Positions 32,901 through 45,691 of a stretch of 64,000 bases of DNA are shown one piece after another. The stretch spans positions 17,178-81,177 of the forward strand of contig MQVO02000067.1 of assembly GCA_001986395.2 (NCBI GenBank), written 5' to 3'. The notes below the pieces were generated by a model. The model was given only the letters and a program-made list of their open reading frames with translations, ran no database searches and was not told the origin of the DNA. This stretch comes from Irpex lacteus. Its lineage: Eukaryota > Basidiomycota > Agaricomycetes > Polyporales > Irpicaceae. Position 1 is the stretch's first letter. Every line of letters starts with the position of its first letter. Both the position numbers and the translations under genes were made by a program.

Positions 32901-33060
32901 TTCGGCTTGTTTGAGCGATGAACGTTTGAACTGATGAATGTTTATTTTCGGCATATCTAGGTGTGATGAGAACAGCTCAACGCTGTCATACCTCATCGAT
33001 CAGTCGAAGGTGAAACAGCAGGGAGCCAACACGGACGTCGACATGCAAGATGCGCAGTGA
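29994..33060 (+). CDS. PWP2: PWP2, U3 snoRNP / UTP-B WD40 protein
   Basis: Core UTP-B subunit of the small-subunit processome; nucleolar, needed for 18S rRNA maturation (family knowledge). Eight exons join in frame to 875 residues: 29994-30011, 30075-30187, 30251-30345, 30400-30499, 30558-30704, 30754-30889, 30945-32863, 32961-33060. Diagnostic stretches include FSNLCGTVYRQGNIVFSSDG, HVQVWRTPNHLIREFAPFVL, HRTYTGHHDEVLGIEWSPD, FLTTSRDMTARLFTLDPVEG and HTRWGVNKRNYFNQPNTRVV. WD40 units run to about residue 650, followed by the C-terminal helical Utp12-type domain (SLLAVLSEREYLKALVMAYR). The tail is short and acidic. Exon 1 encodes only six residues (MKANFK), chosen because the joined N-terminus matches the family. 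It converges with the MAP kinase gene. Confidence 0.93.
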
Positions 33061-33788
33061 TTTGATAGGCTTGCAGTACAGTAATACTGTCTCAACATTA
33101 TCCCTCCCCCTTTTGTTTCGGCTCTACGCATCCGACTCGGGCGGTGGCCACCGTCATGTAAAAGTAGCATACTGTAATTGACGTGATATCGCCGACGATA
33201 TGTATGATATCCTCGACGGTAAACTGTCTCATCTTGCCTTCTCCTTGATTGTTTCTACCCCTCGCAGGACCTCGTAAGATGTCTTTTGGTGTTCCTGTAA
33301 ATCGCAGATCATGACATCACAGATGTGCATCCAACACGGCGATTGTTCCAGACTTGCGATGATTTGAGTGGTGCACACGTCAGATTTTAGGAGCTACCGA
33401 CCAGGACCTTGATGTTCTGCACCATGAAATCGTACAGTAAAGAAGCCGGATGATAGACCGAAAAACCCATACATATTTCTTTCATTGACATTGGTATCGT
33501 TCCACAAATACGATTGACAGCACAGACGAGACACAAGACACAGATATACTCACACACAAGAAAAACCTAAACCGCACGAACGAATACCGCTATTTACGAC
33601 CGTTTGTAGGTAGAGAATACTTCGTACAGATGATGATGGGATGGGAGGGGGAAGTAGATTGTTCTTCTCAAGATCGTAAAGGGGAGGAGACATAACCTGC
33701 TAAAACAAGAAAAGGAGATCAAGAAGGGTTCGAATCCGTATCCGTATCCGGGAGATCCAGCCTCGGCTTTGGTGGGGCCCAGGAGTGG
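33061..33788. other. Convergent 3' region PWP2 / MAP kinase
   Basis: About 730 bp, the 3' flanks of both genes. No coding sequence recognised. Confidence 0.55.
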
Positions 33789-35364
<1,576 letters not shown>

Positions 35365-37595
35365 GGCAAATGTGAGTAGGATAGCGAGGAGGAGGAGGTC
35401 GTGGTTTGTGGTAGAGCTGTGTTATATTTCGTTGGGTGGTCGCGAGGGGAACAAAGACTGGGCTTCAATTGTTCGACCGATCGGTTCGTTACATATGCCT
35501 CTCGTTACCCTCGATAGCCGCCCAACCCTGATCTGCAGCGTCGGGCTCCCACCGTTCGGATCAATCCAACTCTCTCTCCGTACCACCATGTTTGTTCTCG
35601 TACCAAGTCCCAGTCAGTCGTAAGTATTTCGCTTTCATTCTGGAATATTGTACTCATTCGAACACCACACTATCAGCTAAATAATTATACTCTTTCGCCT
35701 CATAACGCGTCCTAGGCATGAAATGAAACGCATCATGTACGGCTGGCATGTCTGATTCGAACACCAGCCAGGCAACGGCATGCCCATGCTGCGCTGACAG
35801 TAGCTGTACGCAAAGATATCTCCTTTGCGCCTATCCGTTTGGTTGAACATGCGAGATCAGTCAACTTCTTAGCCAGTTACAACTCTTCGTGGTCGTCGTC
35901 ACGACCGAAGACAGTATGCATGACAACAGGCTGATCACAACGTACGTATGCCGATGACTTGTTGGGGAGATGCGTTGTATTCACGAGTTTGTTCTCAGGC
36001 GGACAAAGTGTGGCGCGCGCTGCCAAGTCTTCCTTGAGCCTTCTTTGGCCTGCTGCGACTATTCATTGTGCACGGCATCACGAAGACGGTGCTCTATCTG
36101 ACAGCTGAGACGATGTACTGGCCCGTCCGAGAAATGCGTATTGAAGTGTACAATTGTCGTGAAGCCTGTCAGCGCCCCAAAACGACCTGAAACCGGTCGC
36201 CACACATATATCATAGCAGCTGGAAAACCTTCTCCATTGCAAGGCCCTACGGTACGGTAAGTATATCGCGAAGATGAGAATGGTACTATGAATAGCTCTG
36301 ATGAGCTTCGACGATATCAGGTATCCGATTACAACTATAGCCTGTACATGTCTTCGATGGCTATGTAGCTATGTATTGTCCTTTGGTTTTGCTTCCAGGT
36401 AACACCGCAACATACGTAGTTCATAGGAAACCGTGTGTAGTGTCATAAGCGACAGGTAAGTTCAATGCAATAATTGACATAGACTATTCGTCGTTTTAAC
36501 CACTGGCAGTGTAGTTCTCATCGTCAGGCGCACGCTACTGCTCGTACTCCATCACAGCAAGACCTCTATCGCTTAGCCGTCTACACAACGCACCTCTATC
36601 ATTATTTGCGATTGATCAACCGAGGGTTGGTTCTACAGCAGCCTGCAATCTCGTTTCAGCCTCTTATCATATGTACGTTGATCCACTACGTTGACTACTA
36701 TCGGGTCGCTAATAATGATGAATCCCAGACTCTATAATTGACGTCACCCTCGATGCTGATCATTGTTCATCTGCGTGATAATACTCGAACCCGCCTAGGA
36801 CCTAGGATCACAAGGGCCATACTTTAGACAGCAAAGTATGCAATGGTAGGAACGGTACGATACATGCTCACGGTGCTATTATCGCAGGATATGTTGCCTT
36901 TTATTAGCTTCTGCAATGTGCACAACCCGTTGGATGATCATTGATACCAGCAAAGCCCAGATCAGCTGCGAGCGGGCATCTGCAATATACTTCTGACCTC
37001 GCGATTGGTACAACATTGGCCGTAACCTGTATCTCTCCCATGGTATTTGGCACATACGTCTTCTACCAAGGGTCTCGGCCGAGAGGTATGCTGTACGACA
37101 AATGTTCGGGTCTTTCAAATTTGGATAATATTCCCTGTCATCATTCGTTGGATCTGCAGCACTTCAGTTCAATTGTACACCTACGCCGAAGATTATACAC
37201 GAAATGCACGATATAAGCCTGTACTGCGACCCGACCTCAGCGATCAGGTCGAGGACTACAAGATGCTCTGGATTCACAATGGACAGGTGCAAAATCGCGG
37301 TAGAACTGAGACACATGTAGGGCCCAGAAGCAGCGATGTCGTCCAAACATGTTCAGACCAGCTCAACATACACCCACGTTTTCTATGGACGGTCACTTGA
37401 TGCCGACTGCCTTACCCCACATTGTATAATGGCGGATCTCCATCGCATAAACGTGGCTTAGCCTAGCCATGGATCTGCAGGGTCCTCAGGGCCGAAGATT
37501 TTGCCAGCCTGTATAAAAGTGATCCGAGCTACATATCGTGTTATGTGCCAGTCAGTCTTGACTTGCAATTCGATCAACACGCTCGTCAAGTTAGG
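35365..37595. other. Long intergenic region
   Basis: About 2.2 kb without a supported gene; it includes the MAP kinase promoter and that of the small secreted gene at 37596. Short open frames at 36879-37400 on both strands overlap each other and carry no motif. Confidence 0.5.
37512..37518 (+). promoter_or_regulatory. TATA box of the secreted Pro/Thr-rich gene
   Basis: TATAAAA about 78 bp upstream of the ATG at 37596. Confidence 0.6.
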
Positions 37596-37995
37596 ATGAA
37601 GTTCTTCGTCGCAGCTTCGACAGTCCTTTACGTGCTCTTAGGTGTCTTGCCTTCTTCGCGAGCATCTGTGGTGAATACGCTTCTCCCTCCCACTTGTTCT
37701 TTCTCCTTTACTAATAGACATGACTTGCAAATCCCAGCTTGATCGTCGCATTACTACCCCTCCCACGATCCCAACTCCCACAGGCCCAATCAGTACAGCA
37801 CCTCCTATCTACATATGTTTCCTACCCGATGGGACTTTTATTGAAGGGACGACCCCATGCGCAACGGCTACGGCTGTCTCCACCCCGACTGCTGTCCCTC
37901 CCACTTCGTCTCAGCACACCGGATGTGTGTCGGATGATGGTGTGACATACGAATGTCCTCCTCCTGGTCCCACTGTTGGTCCAACGGTTGCTTAG
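37596..37995 (+). CDS. Small secreted Pro/Thr-rich protein
   Basis: Unknown function; about 110 residues. Exon 1 encodes the signal peptide FVAASTVLYVLLGVLPSSRA. An intron of about 67 bp (likely 37671-37737; a donor at 37668 is also in frame) leads to exon 2, 37738-37995. The mature part is rich in Pro, Thr and Ser (TPPTIPTPTGP, TAVSTPTAVPPTSS), so probably O-glycosylated. It carries two cysteine pairs in the patterns CFLPDGTFIEGTTPC and CVSDDGVTYEC. The gene at 38643 is a related neighbour with the same two-exon plan. A surface or secreted role is inferred only from the signal and composition. Confidence 0.7.
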
Positions 37996-38642
37996 TTGTG
38001 GTATATATTCTAGTTAGTTTCTTTCGCATATTAAAAGGCGCATTATGTGCTAACTAAGTTTTAGCAGTGGTGCTACTAGGATATTATGAGGGATAAAGTC
38101 GCATGTAGACTCGTATCAGCAATTCTGCATATCGTAACGTAAAGAGACTTGAAATGCACACTTTGATCCGTCGACAAATAGAGCACTAGAAGACCCGAGT
38201 GCTGATGGCCTCTATACCACTAATAGTACCGTTCAACTCTAGGAACAGAACCAAGTCGACTTTCGCAGGTCCTGAGGTCTGGCCACACTAAGAACTCAGA
38301 GCTGCTACCATTGCCAGCAGGTAAGTTGACATCGGTGAATGCCAATTCTCATCCTGTCTCATATCGGTGCCTAATGCTTACGACGGTAGGGCCTGCATGA
38401 TCTTCGTTTACGAAAGCTCTGTCAAGAGGTGTAGCTTCAATGCCAGGTAGCCGTAAATTCAATGGATGAAATTCTGCTCGCGGAGCCACGATGTTACGCA
38501 GCGGCATTTCTTCGAAGTGAACTCGAAGTACACCAAAGCCGGGACGGTAGCTTACAACTATACTTTCGGGGTCCAATGCAATACATAAGACTACGCCTTG
38601 CCCTTCATCCAAGTCCTCAGGCAATGCCTCTCTTACTCTAGG
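37996..38642. other. Spacer between the two secreted Pro/Thr-rich genes
   Basis: About 650 bp. A minus-strand open frame at 38349-38624 has no recognised homologue or promoter and is not called. Confidence 0.45.
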
Positions 38643-39054
38643 ATGAAGTATACTTCTACACAGATAGCGCTTCTCTACGCAGTGCTAGCAAACAGGGCGT
38701 TGCTCAGTTCCACTGCTATCGTAAGGGCATTTCGTTCTTCAACTATGACAATAATGTCTATGCTCCTACCAGGTCGGCATTCCAACTACAGTGACACATG
38801 TCGTCGACCCTCCTACTACCACTTCACCTACCTCACCTCCCGAGCCACCGGCAGAAACCTGCACTCTTTCCAACGGCTCGGTAGTCGTGGTTCATGGGTC
38901 CCCACTTCCGCCGTGTGATGCCATCCCCGTACCGACACTACCACCTCGACCTCCTATCAGTTCTCCACCCGTTACAGTCCTGCCACCGACTCCCGTGATA
39001 GGCCCGAGACTGACTGAGGAGGTATCAGGTTCGTCGGGAGTAACATTTGCGTAG
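38643..39054 (+). CDS. Small secreted Pro/Thr-rich protein, related neighbour
   Basis: Unknown function; 119 residues. Exon 1 (38643-38720) encodes a hydrophobic signal (IALLYAVLANRALLSSTAI); a 52-bp intron (38721-38772, GTAAGG...CCAG) and exon 2 (38773-39054) follow. The mature part has the pattern CTLSNGSVVVVHGSPLPPC, matching CFLPDGTFIEGTTPC of the neighbour, inside a Pro/Thr/Ser-rich frame. It lacks the second cysteine pair, ending instead in a short Ser/Gly tail. A tandem duplication followed by fast divergence is likely. Confidence 0.65.
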
Positions 39055-39702
39055 GCGGAACATACTGTCACTTCTGGGGTAACGTACGTTGAGTAGTACC
39101 ACCATGCATCTCAACTCTTTCGCTAATAATTTTCCATTGTTTGCAGTCCTTCTCGCAATGTCTGTTCGATGGGGTTGACAAGTAGCCATCACAGAGGTAT
39201 TCATTTTGGAATCTCGTCATTCACCGTAAATTTGGGATGCTCCGGAAGAAATGGAAAATACACGTTGCAAGAACTCGAGTTTCTCCGACGTGTGCTTGGT
39301 ATTCGGAAAGATTCGCATTGCGCGGCGCAAGTTTCGCAGGCATCGTGCAACATACCGAGTGAGGACATGGACATTACCCTGATTTAATCCAGAAAATATT
39401 ACAACACATATGTCTGCAATTATCAAGCGTAGATCCATGACACATTCAGAATTTCTTGCAATTGGGAGTAGGACTCTAAGAGCTTGGATTGCGGCGGCCG
39501 AGATATTTTCCTTTTCAAGCGCGGGGTGTGCCTTATAAAATAAGCGCTCATCAGCGCTGTTTGCTCAATCTCGACAGCCTGGGACGAATCACGACCACCG
39601 CCTTGACCACCATCTCCCACTCAGATATCTCCTTTTTTCTACTTTGTATGCTGCTATAACACTCGTCTTGCAAGGAAGCAAAACCCGTTGTCGGACCCTA
39701 CC
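39055..39702. other. Intergenic region
   Basis: About 650 bp, including the promoter of the BSD2-like gene. Nothing else supported. Confidence 0.5.
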
Positions 39703-41107
39703 ATGTCCTCGGCTCGCTATGCACCGTTGCCTAACCCCTACAACGACCCGGACGCCGACCGAGAAATGAATGAGGCGTTCCAGCTAGAAGATGACGACGA
39801 TGAGGAGGACCACACAGAATCGACGCCGTTGACAAGGCACCACGACACACAGCAGCAGCACGTAGAGAGACCGCCGCAGCTCAATGTCGCCACTTCGCCT
39901 GCAACGTACGATTTTGAGAGGGAGTACGACTATGACTTCCCGCCACCTGGGTCACCACCTGATCCTTCGATTGCACGACCCAACGACTATGGCAACAGTA
40001 ATGGTGTACTCCCCAGTGCGCCTGCTATCCCACCTCCTCCCACGAACAGGCCGTCATTATTCCGGAGAGCAGTAGGGGCTTTGCTCCCGCAACATTATCA
40101 GCGGGTACCGACAGGGCCCAGCGCTCACCGTCGTCTAGGAGGCGGTGAGCAGAACGACGGAGTCTTTGCGAATGTAGCAGCGAAGCCGGGGAGACAGGTA
40201 GAAGTGCGAAGTGAGAATGGGGACATCTACATGGTACCGGAGGAAAGTCAGACTCAGGCACCGCCGGTAAGTGATGATACATTCGCTATCTCCTGTAATT
40301 TACGTGTATAACTGAATCGTTGTTGCTTTATTATAGTCGTACTCGGAAGCACAAGCAGATGCTGTGCCGCCGTACTGGGAAACTACCATACATGCTCCCG
40401 GTAGTTCGGATCCTAACGCGGACATGGTCGTAGATGACCTGCCAACTGGCTCATGGTTGCTCTTCTTCGCCAACGTCTTCATCTCCTGGTTCTTCCAGTT
40501 CATCGGCTTCCTGTTCGCTTACCTCTTACATACGACACATGCTGCCAAATACGGTGCACGGGTTGGTTTGGGATTGACACTCATCCAATTCGGCCTCTAC
40601 TCCAGAAAGCAGATGATCGAGGATGTGATAGAGATTACTCCCGGGTCTCCGTCGTGGAACGAGACTATGCCTATGATGCCTGGCATGGGAAACCCTTTGG
40701 ATGGCGGGAACGGCGAAGGGCTGGAGATGAATCCTGAGGAAGTGGGCTCGCGAGATTGGGTTGCGTTCCTCCTAATGACTTTAGGTGAGCTATCGTACCT
40801 TAGAACCATCGATATCTGTTTGCTTACACACACTCTCATAGGGTGGTTCCTACTCCTTTCCTCACTAGCAGGCTTCTACCGCGTAAAGCGATACGAACGA
40901 TCGGTCAGAAGAGCGTCGCAGCCTGCCGCAGAACGCGACACCGAGTCCCGCAGAGCCATGGAACGCACGAGTCACGTCTTCCCTCTGTTCATGGGACTAG
41001 ATATGACGCAAGACACTGTTACAACGAACAGACAAGACGGACAGGGAACGATGAGTGAGGCAGAGATGCGGCTGACAAGAGATCTAAGAGCGGCAGGACT
41101 TATCTAG
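39703..41107 (+). CDS. BSD2/NDFIP-like ubiquitin-ligase adaptor
   Basis: Golgi/endosomal multi-pass adaptor that recruits Rsp5/Nedd4-type ligases to membrane cargo such as metal transporters (family knowledge). Exons 39703-40266, 40337-40784 and 40842-41107 join to 425 residues. The N-terminal 220 residues are cytosolic-type, acidic and Pro-rich, with PY-like tyrosines (LPNPYNDP, VPPYWE), the usual ligase-binding sites. Three hydrophobic segments follow: SWLLFFANVFISWFFQFIGF, ARVGLGLTLIQFGLY and DWVAFLLMTLGWFLLLSSLA, the last split by an intron. The segment between, with SRKQMI, and the GFYRVKRYERSV end fit the family. The ATG at 39703 was chosen because the frame upstream has only TTG. Confidence 0.85.
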
Positions 41108-41509
41108 TGGGATTGATGTTCTCTTGGTTATCGGGATACCTCTTCCAGCGTTTCACTTGGACTTTCTGCTCAGATTTTACACATAAGTATACGTCCCTGC
41201 TGATGTTCGAAAATCTATCGTTATATCTTTTCTTGAATATGTAGAATGTGTACACTATAGTATCTGATCTTGGTTCTCTTACGATTTGATAACTCTTTAT
41301 CTGGGTCACTCTCGACAACTGCACGTTTACTGCTGGAAAACTCGATCCCCGACGAACTCAAGCACCCCAGTTGTCGAGTGATCCATACATGGAGCCATCA
41401 ATTGCGAGCATCTCAAGAAAACGGTCTGGCATCGCTTGACACCGAGAGCTAAAAGGACCTCCCTCATGCCACGCCCCCCATTCTGGCCACCACTATCCAC
41501 GACGCCGAC
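41108..41509. other. Spacer BSD2-like / HEN1
   Basis: 402 bp between two plus-strand genes; 3' UTR and promoter only. Confidence 0.55.
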
Positions 41510-43129
41510 ATGAACGCAAATGATACAAGCGCAGATTCTCAAGAAGAGCTTACAGTGACTTTTAGTCCTGCGCTCTATATGCAACGGCGGGCATGGGTGT
41601 TTGATATCATGAGGAGAGAGCGTGTGACGCAGGTACGCCACAGCTAGGACACTCTTGGAAGGTTTAATTCACCGTTGACTGTTGTATGATCATCGTACGT
41701 GGTGGACAGGTTCTCGATGTTGGTTGTGGTGAAGGTCAAATAGTTGAATGTCTTTGCAATGCTGCGCCGTGGCTTCCGCTACGATCTACGCTCCCAAGTT
41801 CGTCCAGTGAACCACCGGAACTAGACCCTATCTCTCTCAGCCAAGAAGATGAGCTTGATTACGATGACGACTTTATTCATGTCCGAACTCTACACGCGTT
41901 GGATATCTCACTCGACGAACTGCATCGCGTCGTAGAGATCGCAGCTCCCCCACCGCCACCAACGGAGCCGCAGGTTTGGCAGGGACCAGTGAGGTGGGAA
42001 CCCATGGACGTAAAAGTCTGGCATGGTGGCGTGCAAACGTACAACCCGGAATTCGTGGATATAGAGTGCATCGTATCCACAGAGGTGTATGTATCCCACT
42101 CTTACTCACTTCTACTGCCAATTTCCCCGTGTAAATCGCTCACATACGCACGCGTGCAATAGTATCGAACACCTGCCACCAGATATCCTCCCAGTCTTTG
42201 CACCTATACTCCTCGGGGTGTACCACCCTCGCCTGTTACTCATCACCACACCCTCTTACTCGTTCAACGACCGCTTTACGGCTCCCGACGCGCCTGCAGG
42301 TACACGCCGAGGTGTACCAGATCCCACGGGGAGAACAGCTCGAATTTTCCGACACTGGGACCACAAATTCGAGTGGACGGTCGCGGAGTTTACTGAGTGG
42401 TGTGAAGCGGCTGCTGAGCAATGGGGATACGAGGTCGAGGTATCGGGAGTTGGCGTACCAAGGGAACCGGATCCGTACGGTCGTGACGAGCAGTTGGGCA
42501 GCGCGAGCCAAGTCGCGACTTTCAAGAGGAAGGAAGGTCAAGCGATGTCGGAGATGCGGTTGAAGCGGTGTGAAGAGCTGAAAAAACTAGTGAAATTAAC
42601 TGGAGGAGAGCCTCACCAATTACTAGGGAGCTATCATCACAACGCGGATCCTAGAACGAGGAACGCTGCAACGCTGGAAGAGATCAGTGACCTTGTGCTG
42701 GAACGGATGGCAACATACCAGGAGGGTCGAATGACCATACATGAGTTATGGTCCGAGCATGAAATAACATTGCTGTGTGGAGGGTGGTTGCAGAAGCTGA
42801 TAGCGGCAGTGAAGGTGACACCGGGCCTAAGTCTGCAGAAGACAGAGGGAAAAGGAGCGAGTGACTGGGTTGTCCAACGGGAAGGTTTTGTTCCCGCATC
42901 TCCGAACGCACAGGAAAAACCAGAAGTTGCGTTTCATAGCGAGCCTGCAGTGGGTCGCTTGTGGCCCAACAGTGCTGGTGATGACTGGGGCCTGCAGGAC
43001 AATGTTGAGGCGGATGCTCGTGGATGGGGTACATGGGAAACAGATGAGGTATGGGGTACAACAGGTAGCGGCGGCTGGGGAGAATGGGACACTGATAACA
43101 AGTCAGAGGCATTAGTAGGCGTGGCTTGA
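41510..43129 (+). CDS. HEN1: HEN1 small-RNA 2'-O-methyltransferase
   Basis: Adds a 2'-O-methyl group to the 3' end of small RNAs, protecting them from uridylation and decay. Exons 41510-41632, 41710-42086 and 42163-43129 join to 488 residues. SAM-binding motif VLDVGCGEGQI begins exon 2 (residue 42). The metal-binding ExxEH of the HEN1 class is formed across an exon joint as STEVIEHL (about residue 166), with the partner histidine in FRHWDHKFEWTVAEFTEWC. FSPALYMQRRAWVFDIMRRE at the N-terminus is also typical. There is an acidic insert after the SAM motif and a Trp/Gly-rich tail (WGTWETDEVWGTTGSGGWG). There is no dsRNA-binding or La domain, so it resembles the short animal/fungal form, not plant HEN1. 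Confidence 0.9.
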
Positions 43130-43312
43130 TAGACAGCGATCGGACGCGAGACACGTTATATAGTCCGTGTTTGATGTTATTGCTAAGGGAGTGAACGAAG
43201 TACAGACTGTATAAGAGGACGATAAATGAGTACTTGTAAGGCAAGTGAACGAGTAGGAACGTACTTAGGTATCAAAAAGAGGTAAAAGAAGCGACACAAC
43301 CTCATCAACCCT

Positions 43313-43633
43313 CTACTCCCCTACCAGAGACCGACGAGGACCTATTCATGAACATTGAGCATTTCGGCCGTAATGGTTGGGAGGACAGTCTATCTCACGT
43401 TCAAGTGGGTGTACTTGTGCCAAGTACGTTACTGTCCACATCAGATAACAGACACTGAGAGTGAGGAGAACGGCCGTTCTGATTAACCTAGTAAAACGGT
43501 GTCAGCGAGAAACGAGCGGTTAGTATGGCTGCGCTCACGTTTGGTTGGGACCCTTCGGCGTTGAGAACCATGACAATGCCATCGCAAGCAGCACAATAGC
43601 CAGAATGAAGACAGTAGGGAGGGAGGAAGACAT
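43313..43633 (-). CDS. VMA9: V-ATPase subunit e (Vma9)
   Basis: Small membrane subunit of the V0 sector of the vacuolar proton pump. Three short exons on the minus strand (43633-43539, 43487-43399, 43341-43313) join in frame to 70 residues. The protein has two helices: LPTVFILAIVLLAMALSWF, then the hallmark STPKGPNQT-LIRT, then AVLLTLSVCYLMWTVTYLAQ and VHPLERPRRS. Each exon is too short to stand out alone. The joints (GTGAGC...CTAG and GTGAGA...ATAG) are canonical, and the sequence across them matches the family without a gap. It is convergent with HEN1, about 180 bp between stops. Confidence 0.88.
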
Positions 43634-44814
43634 GGCTGATAGCGGTGACAAACGACGATGGTGGTAGTTGGAGGTTATGTCACAAGCGCGTCTGTTCCGC
43701 CAGAGGCGGTAGCGACCGACGATTCTCCAAATCGGGAGGGGCGCAGCTTTGTGGCGTTACTAGCGTCTATCCTAGCTGCTGACCGGAGCGCTGATCGCGG
43801 CGCCGCCACTTCTTTTACGTCGCCCACATCGCTTGAAAATGTATCATCATACGACGCACGGTCTGTTTGATGGTTCTGCGCATGCATGAGCCCAAACAGA
43901 AGCGTTACCCCTGTGCCTCTCGGGCTGGGGCTTTAAACACTGGCAAGCAGCTTCTACTGTGACGCCGCTGGGCCCTGGTGAGACCTAGGCAATCCATATT
44001 AGTTTCTCTGTTTACGGCAAGGTAAGCGTGCTCAGTGCGTTAAGCGACAGCTAATGCAGATTATCTGATGGTACTTTAGTATTTACTTCCAGATCTCGGT
44101 GACATGTGGCTCAAGGCCTTTGTCATTGAGCATTTGCAAGTTCTGAATTTCGGCACATCACTCTTGCAATGTAAGCCGTAATCTGAGCGTGATTTCACTG
44201 CTGACCGGTGACCTTGAATAAGAGGCTCACATGTGTGCTCATTCTAGCTCAGACTACGGGTTTCGCGGACGGCTATGGCGGAACTCTCAACGCACGTTCG
44301 TACACTCAGCTATTCCAAAATGAAGATGAAACTGATTAAGTAGATGTACTGTCTACGCTATAGGCTTCCTGAAGCATGCTTGTGATACTTCTTGTGATAT
44401 CTCTGATTATTCATGAATGTCTAGTTTCTTGAAGAATCACGTCATCCGATGCGCTCACTCTGTTACGCTCAATACAATGCACTGGCATGTGGCTTTCGGC
44501 GTTGTATGGCAGCATTTTATACGGTACGGTCAGGCCTTAACCGTGCGCGACTTTGTCACCGCTGATACAACCGATCATTTCCTCAGGCTATCTCTCAGCC
44601 TCAGCTACCAGGACCAACTTTGCCAGAGTACCCAAGACTCAATCGAAAGAATCAATAGCGCCTTCCAGGTATATAAATCGTCTCTGACTACCTCAATGAA
44701 GGCCAGCAGTTTCCTACTCCAGATCCACTAGTCATCATTACTCGATTGCGAGTATCTCATCTCATCCTATAACACATAGACTTATGCACACTACAGAAAT
44801 TAGATCATCCGCAG
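43634..44814. other. Intergenic region VMA9 / SSP copy 3
   Basis: About 1.2 kb with two promoters: that of VMA9 (minus) and of the SSP at 44815. An open frame at 44417-44731 has no motif and overlaps the TATA box. Confidence 0.5.
44672..44678 (+). promoter_or_regulatory. TATA box of SSP copy 3
   Basis: TATAAAT 143 bp upstream of the ATG at 44815. Confidence 0.55.
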
Positions 44815-45316
44815 ATGGTGTTCAAGTACGCCTTCGCCATCTTAACGGTACTTTTTGCATGCGTTGGCCACACCAACGCCGCCAACTGTCAGGCTGTTGC
44901 CGACTTCGAAGCCTTGAAGTCCAAGCCAGCCGCTGGTGAAAACTTACGTATCGGCCCTGGAGGGTTTTACGCCGACACCGCCAACGATGGATGTTTCTTC
45001 CTATCTGTAGACCAACCCAGCTTGAAGGAAGAGTTCCCAATCCTTGTCGAGACTTATCATTCCGTGATCAAGAACCTCACGGACCCCGGAGCAACACCCG
45101 CCAAAGCAGCATTAGATCCCCTCGCTACGCCGGGCTGTGGACAGCCTTGCGACCCTAACCAAGGCTGTCTCGTACCGTGCGCATGTAGGTTTCAATATCA
45201 GTTCTGTGACCCCTACGGTTGCTTCGTGAGTGAAACGTGGTCGGTTTATGTTAGGAATCTAATGTGAAGGCTGACCATCTGTCTTCTGATAGAACACATA
45301 CAAGTGCACCGGTTGA
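44815..45316 (+). CDS. Small secreted cysteine-rich protein, copy 3
   Basis: Dispersed paralogue of the SSP genes at 16809 and 19149; 144 residues. Exon 1 is 44815-45225; a 67-bp intron (GTGAGT...TGATAG) leads to a 24-nt last exon (45293-45316) encoding NTYKCTG and the stop. Signal peptide AFAILTVLFACVGHTNA. The core is conserved (ENLRIGPGGFYADT, CFFLSVDQPSLKEE, TPGCGQPCDPNQGCLVPCAC), but the middle has diverged (ITDPG- and PAKAALDP-like region). The intron position and phase are the same as in the other two copies. Confidence 0.86.
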
Positions 45317-45691
45317 ACATTGTATAGCTGGCTGCAAAGTTGTGTAGAAGGAGGTATGAGCTGGGGATGTGGTGATAATGCACAACTCACTCGATGTAAA
45401 AACACATAGTACATATCGTTGTGTTCCCAGTGCGCTTGCAGTGTCTAAGTCTCTGTAATGAATATCGTTACTAGCTCACTGGTAATAAGCAATAAGTACA
45501 AAGAGAGAAAACAATCACAACGTTCAACCGCGTATACATCATACAGTATCATCTACAGGGAAAGCAGGTCAATTCAAACGATGTAATACAGGCAGTACCG
45601 GTTTAATCTGCTACGTATACACCTTCAATTTACTACTGAGTACACGTTCGTACCGTCAATTGCATCATTACTTATCACCTCCTACCAAACA
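45317..45691. other. Convergent 3' region SSP copy 3 / HET-C
   Basis: 375 bp of 3' flanks; no coding sequence recognised. Confidence 0.55.

Noticed and set aside
33726..33740. GGTTCGAATCC, a perfect B-box
   Set aside because: No A-box or cloverleaf upstream; it lies in a 3' flank.
35750..35790. Minus-strand GTTCGAATC, possible tRNA T-arm
   Set aside because: The T-stem bases do not pair and no anticodon arm follows.
38349..38624. 91-codon minus-strand frame between the secreted genes
   Set aside because: No homologue recognised, no promoter, sits in the promoter of the gene at 38643.
44417..44731. 104-codon plus-strand frame upstream of SSP copy 3
   Set aside because: No motif and it overlaps the TATA box and leader of the real gene.
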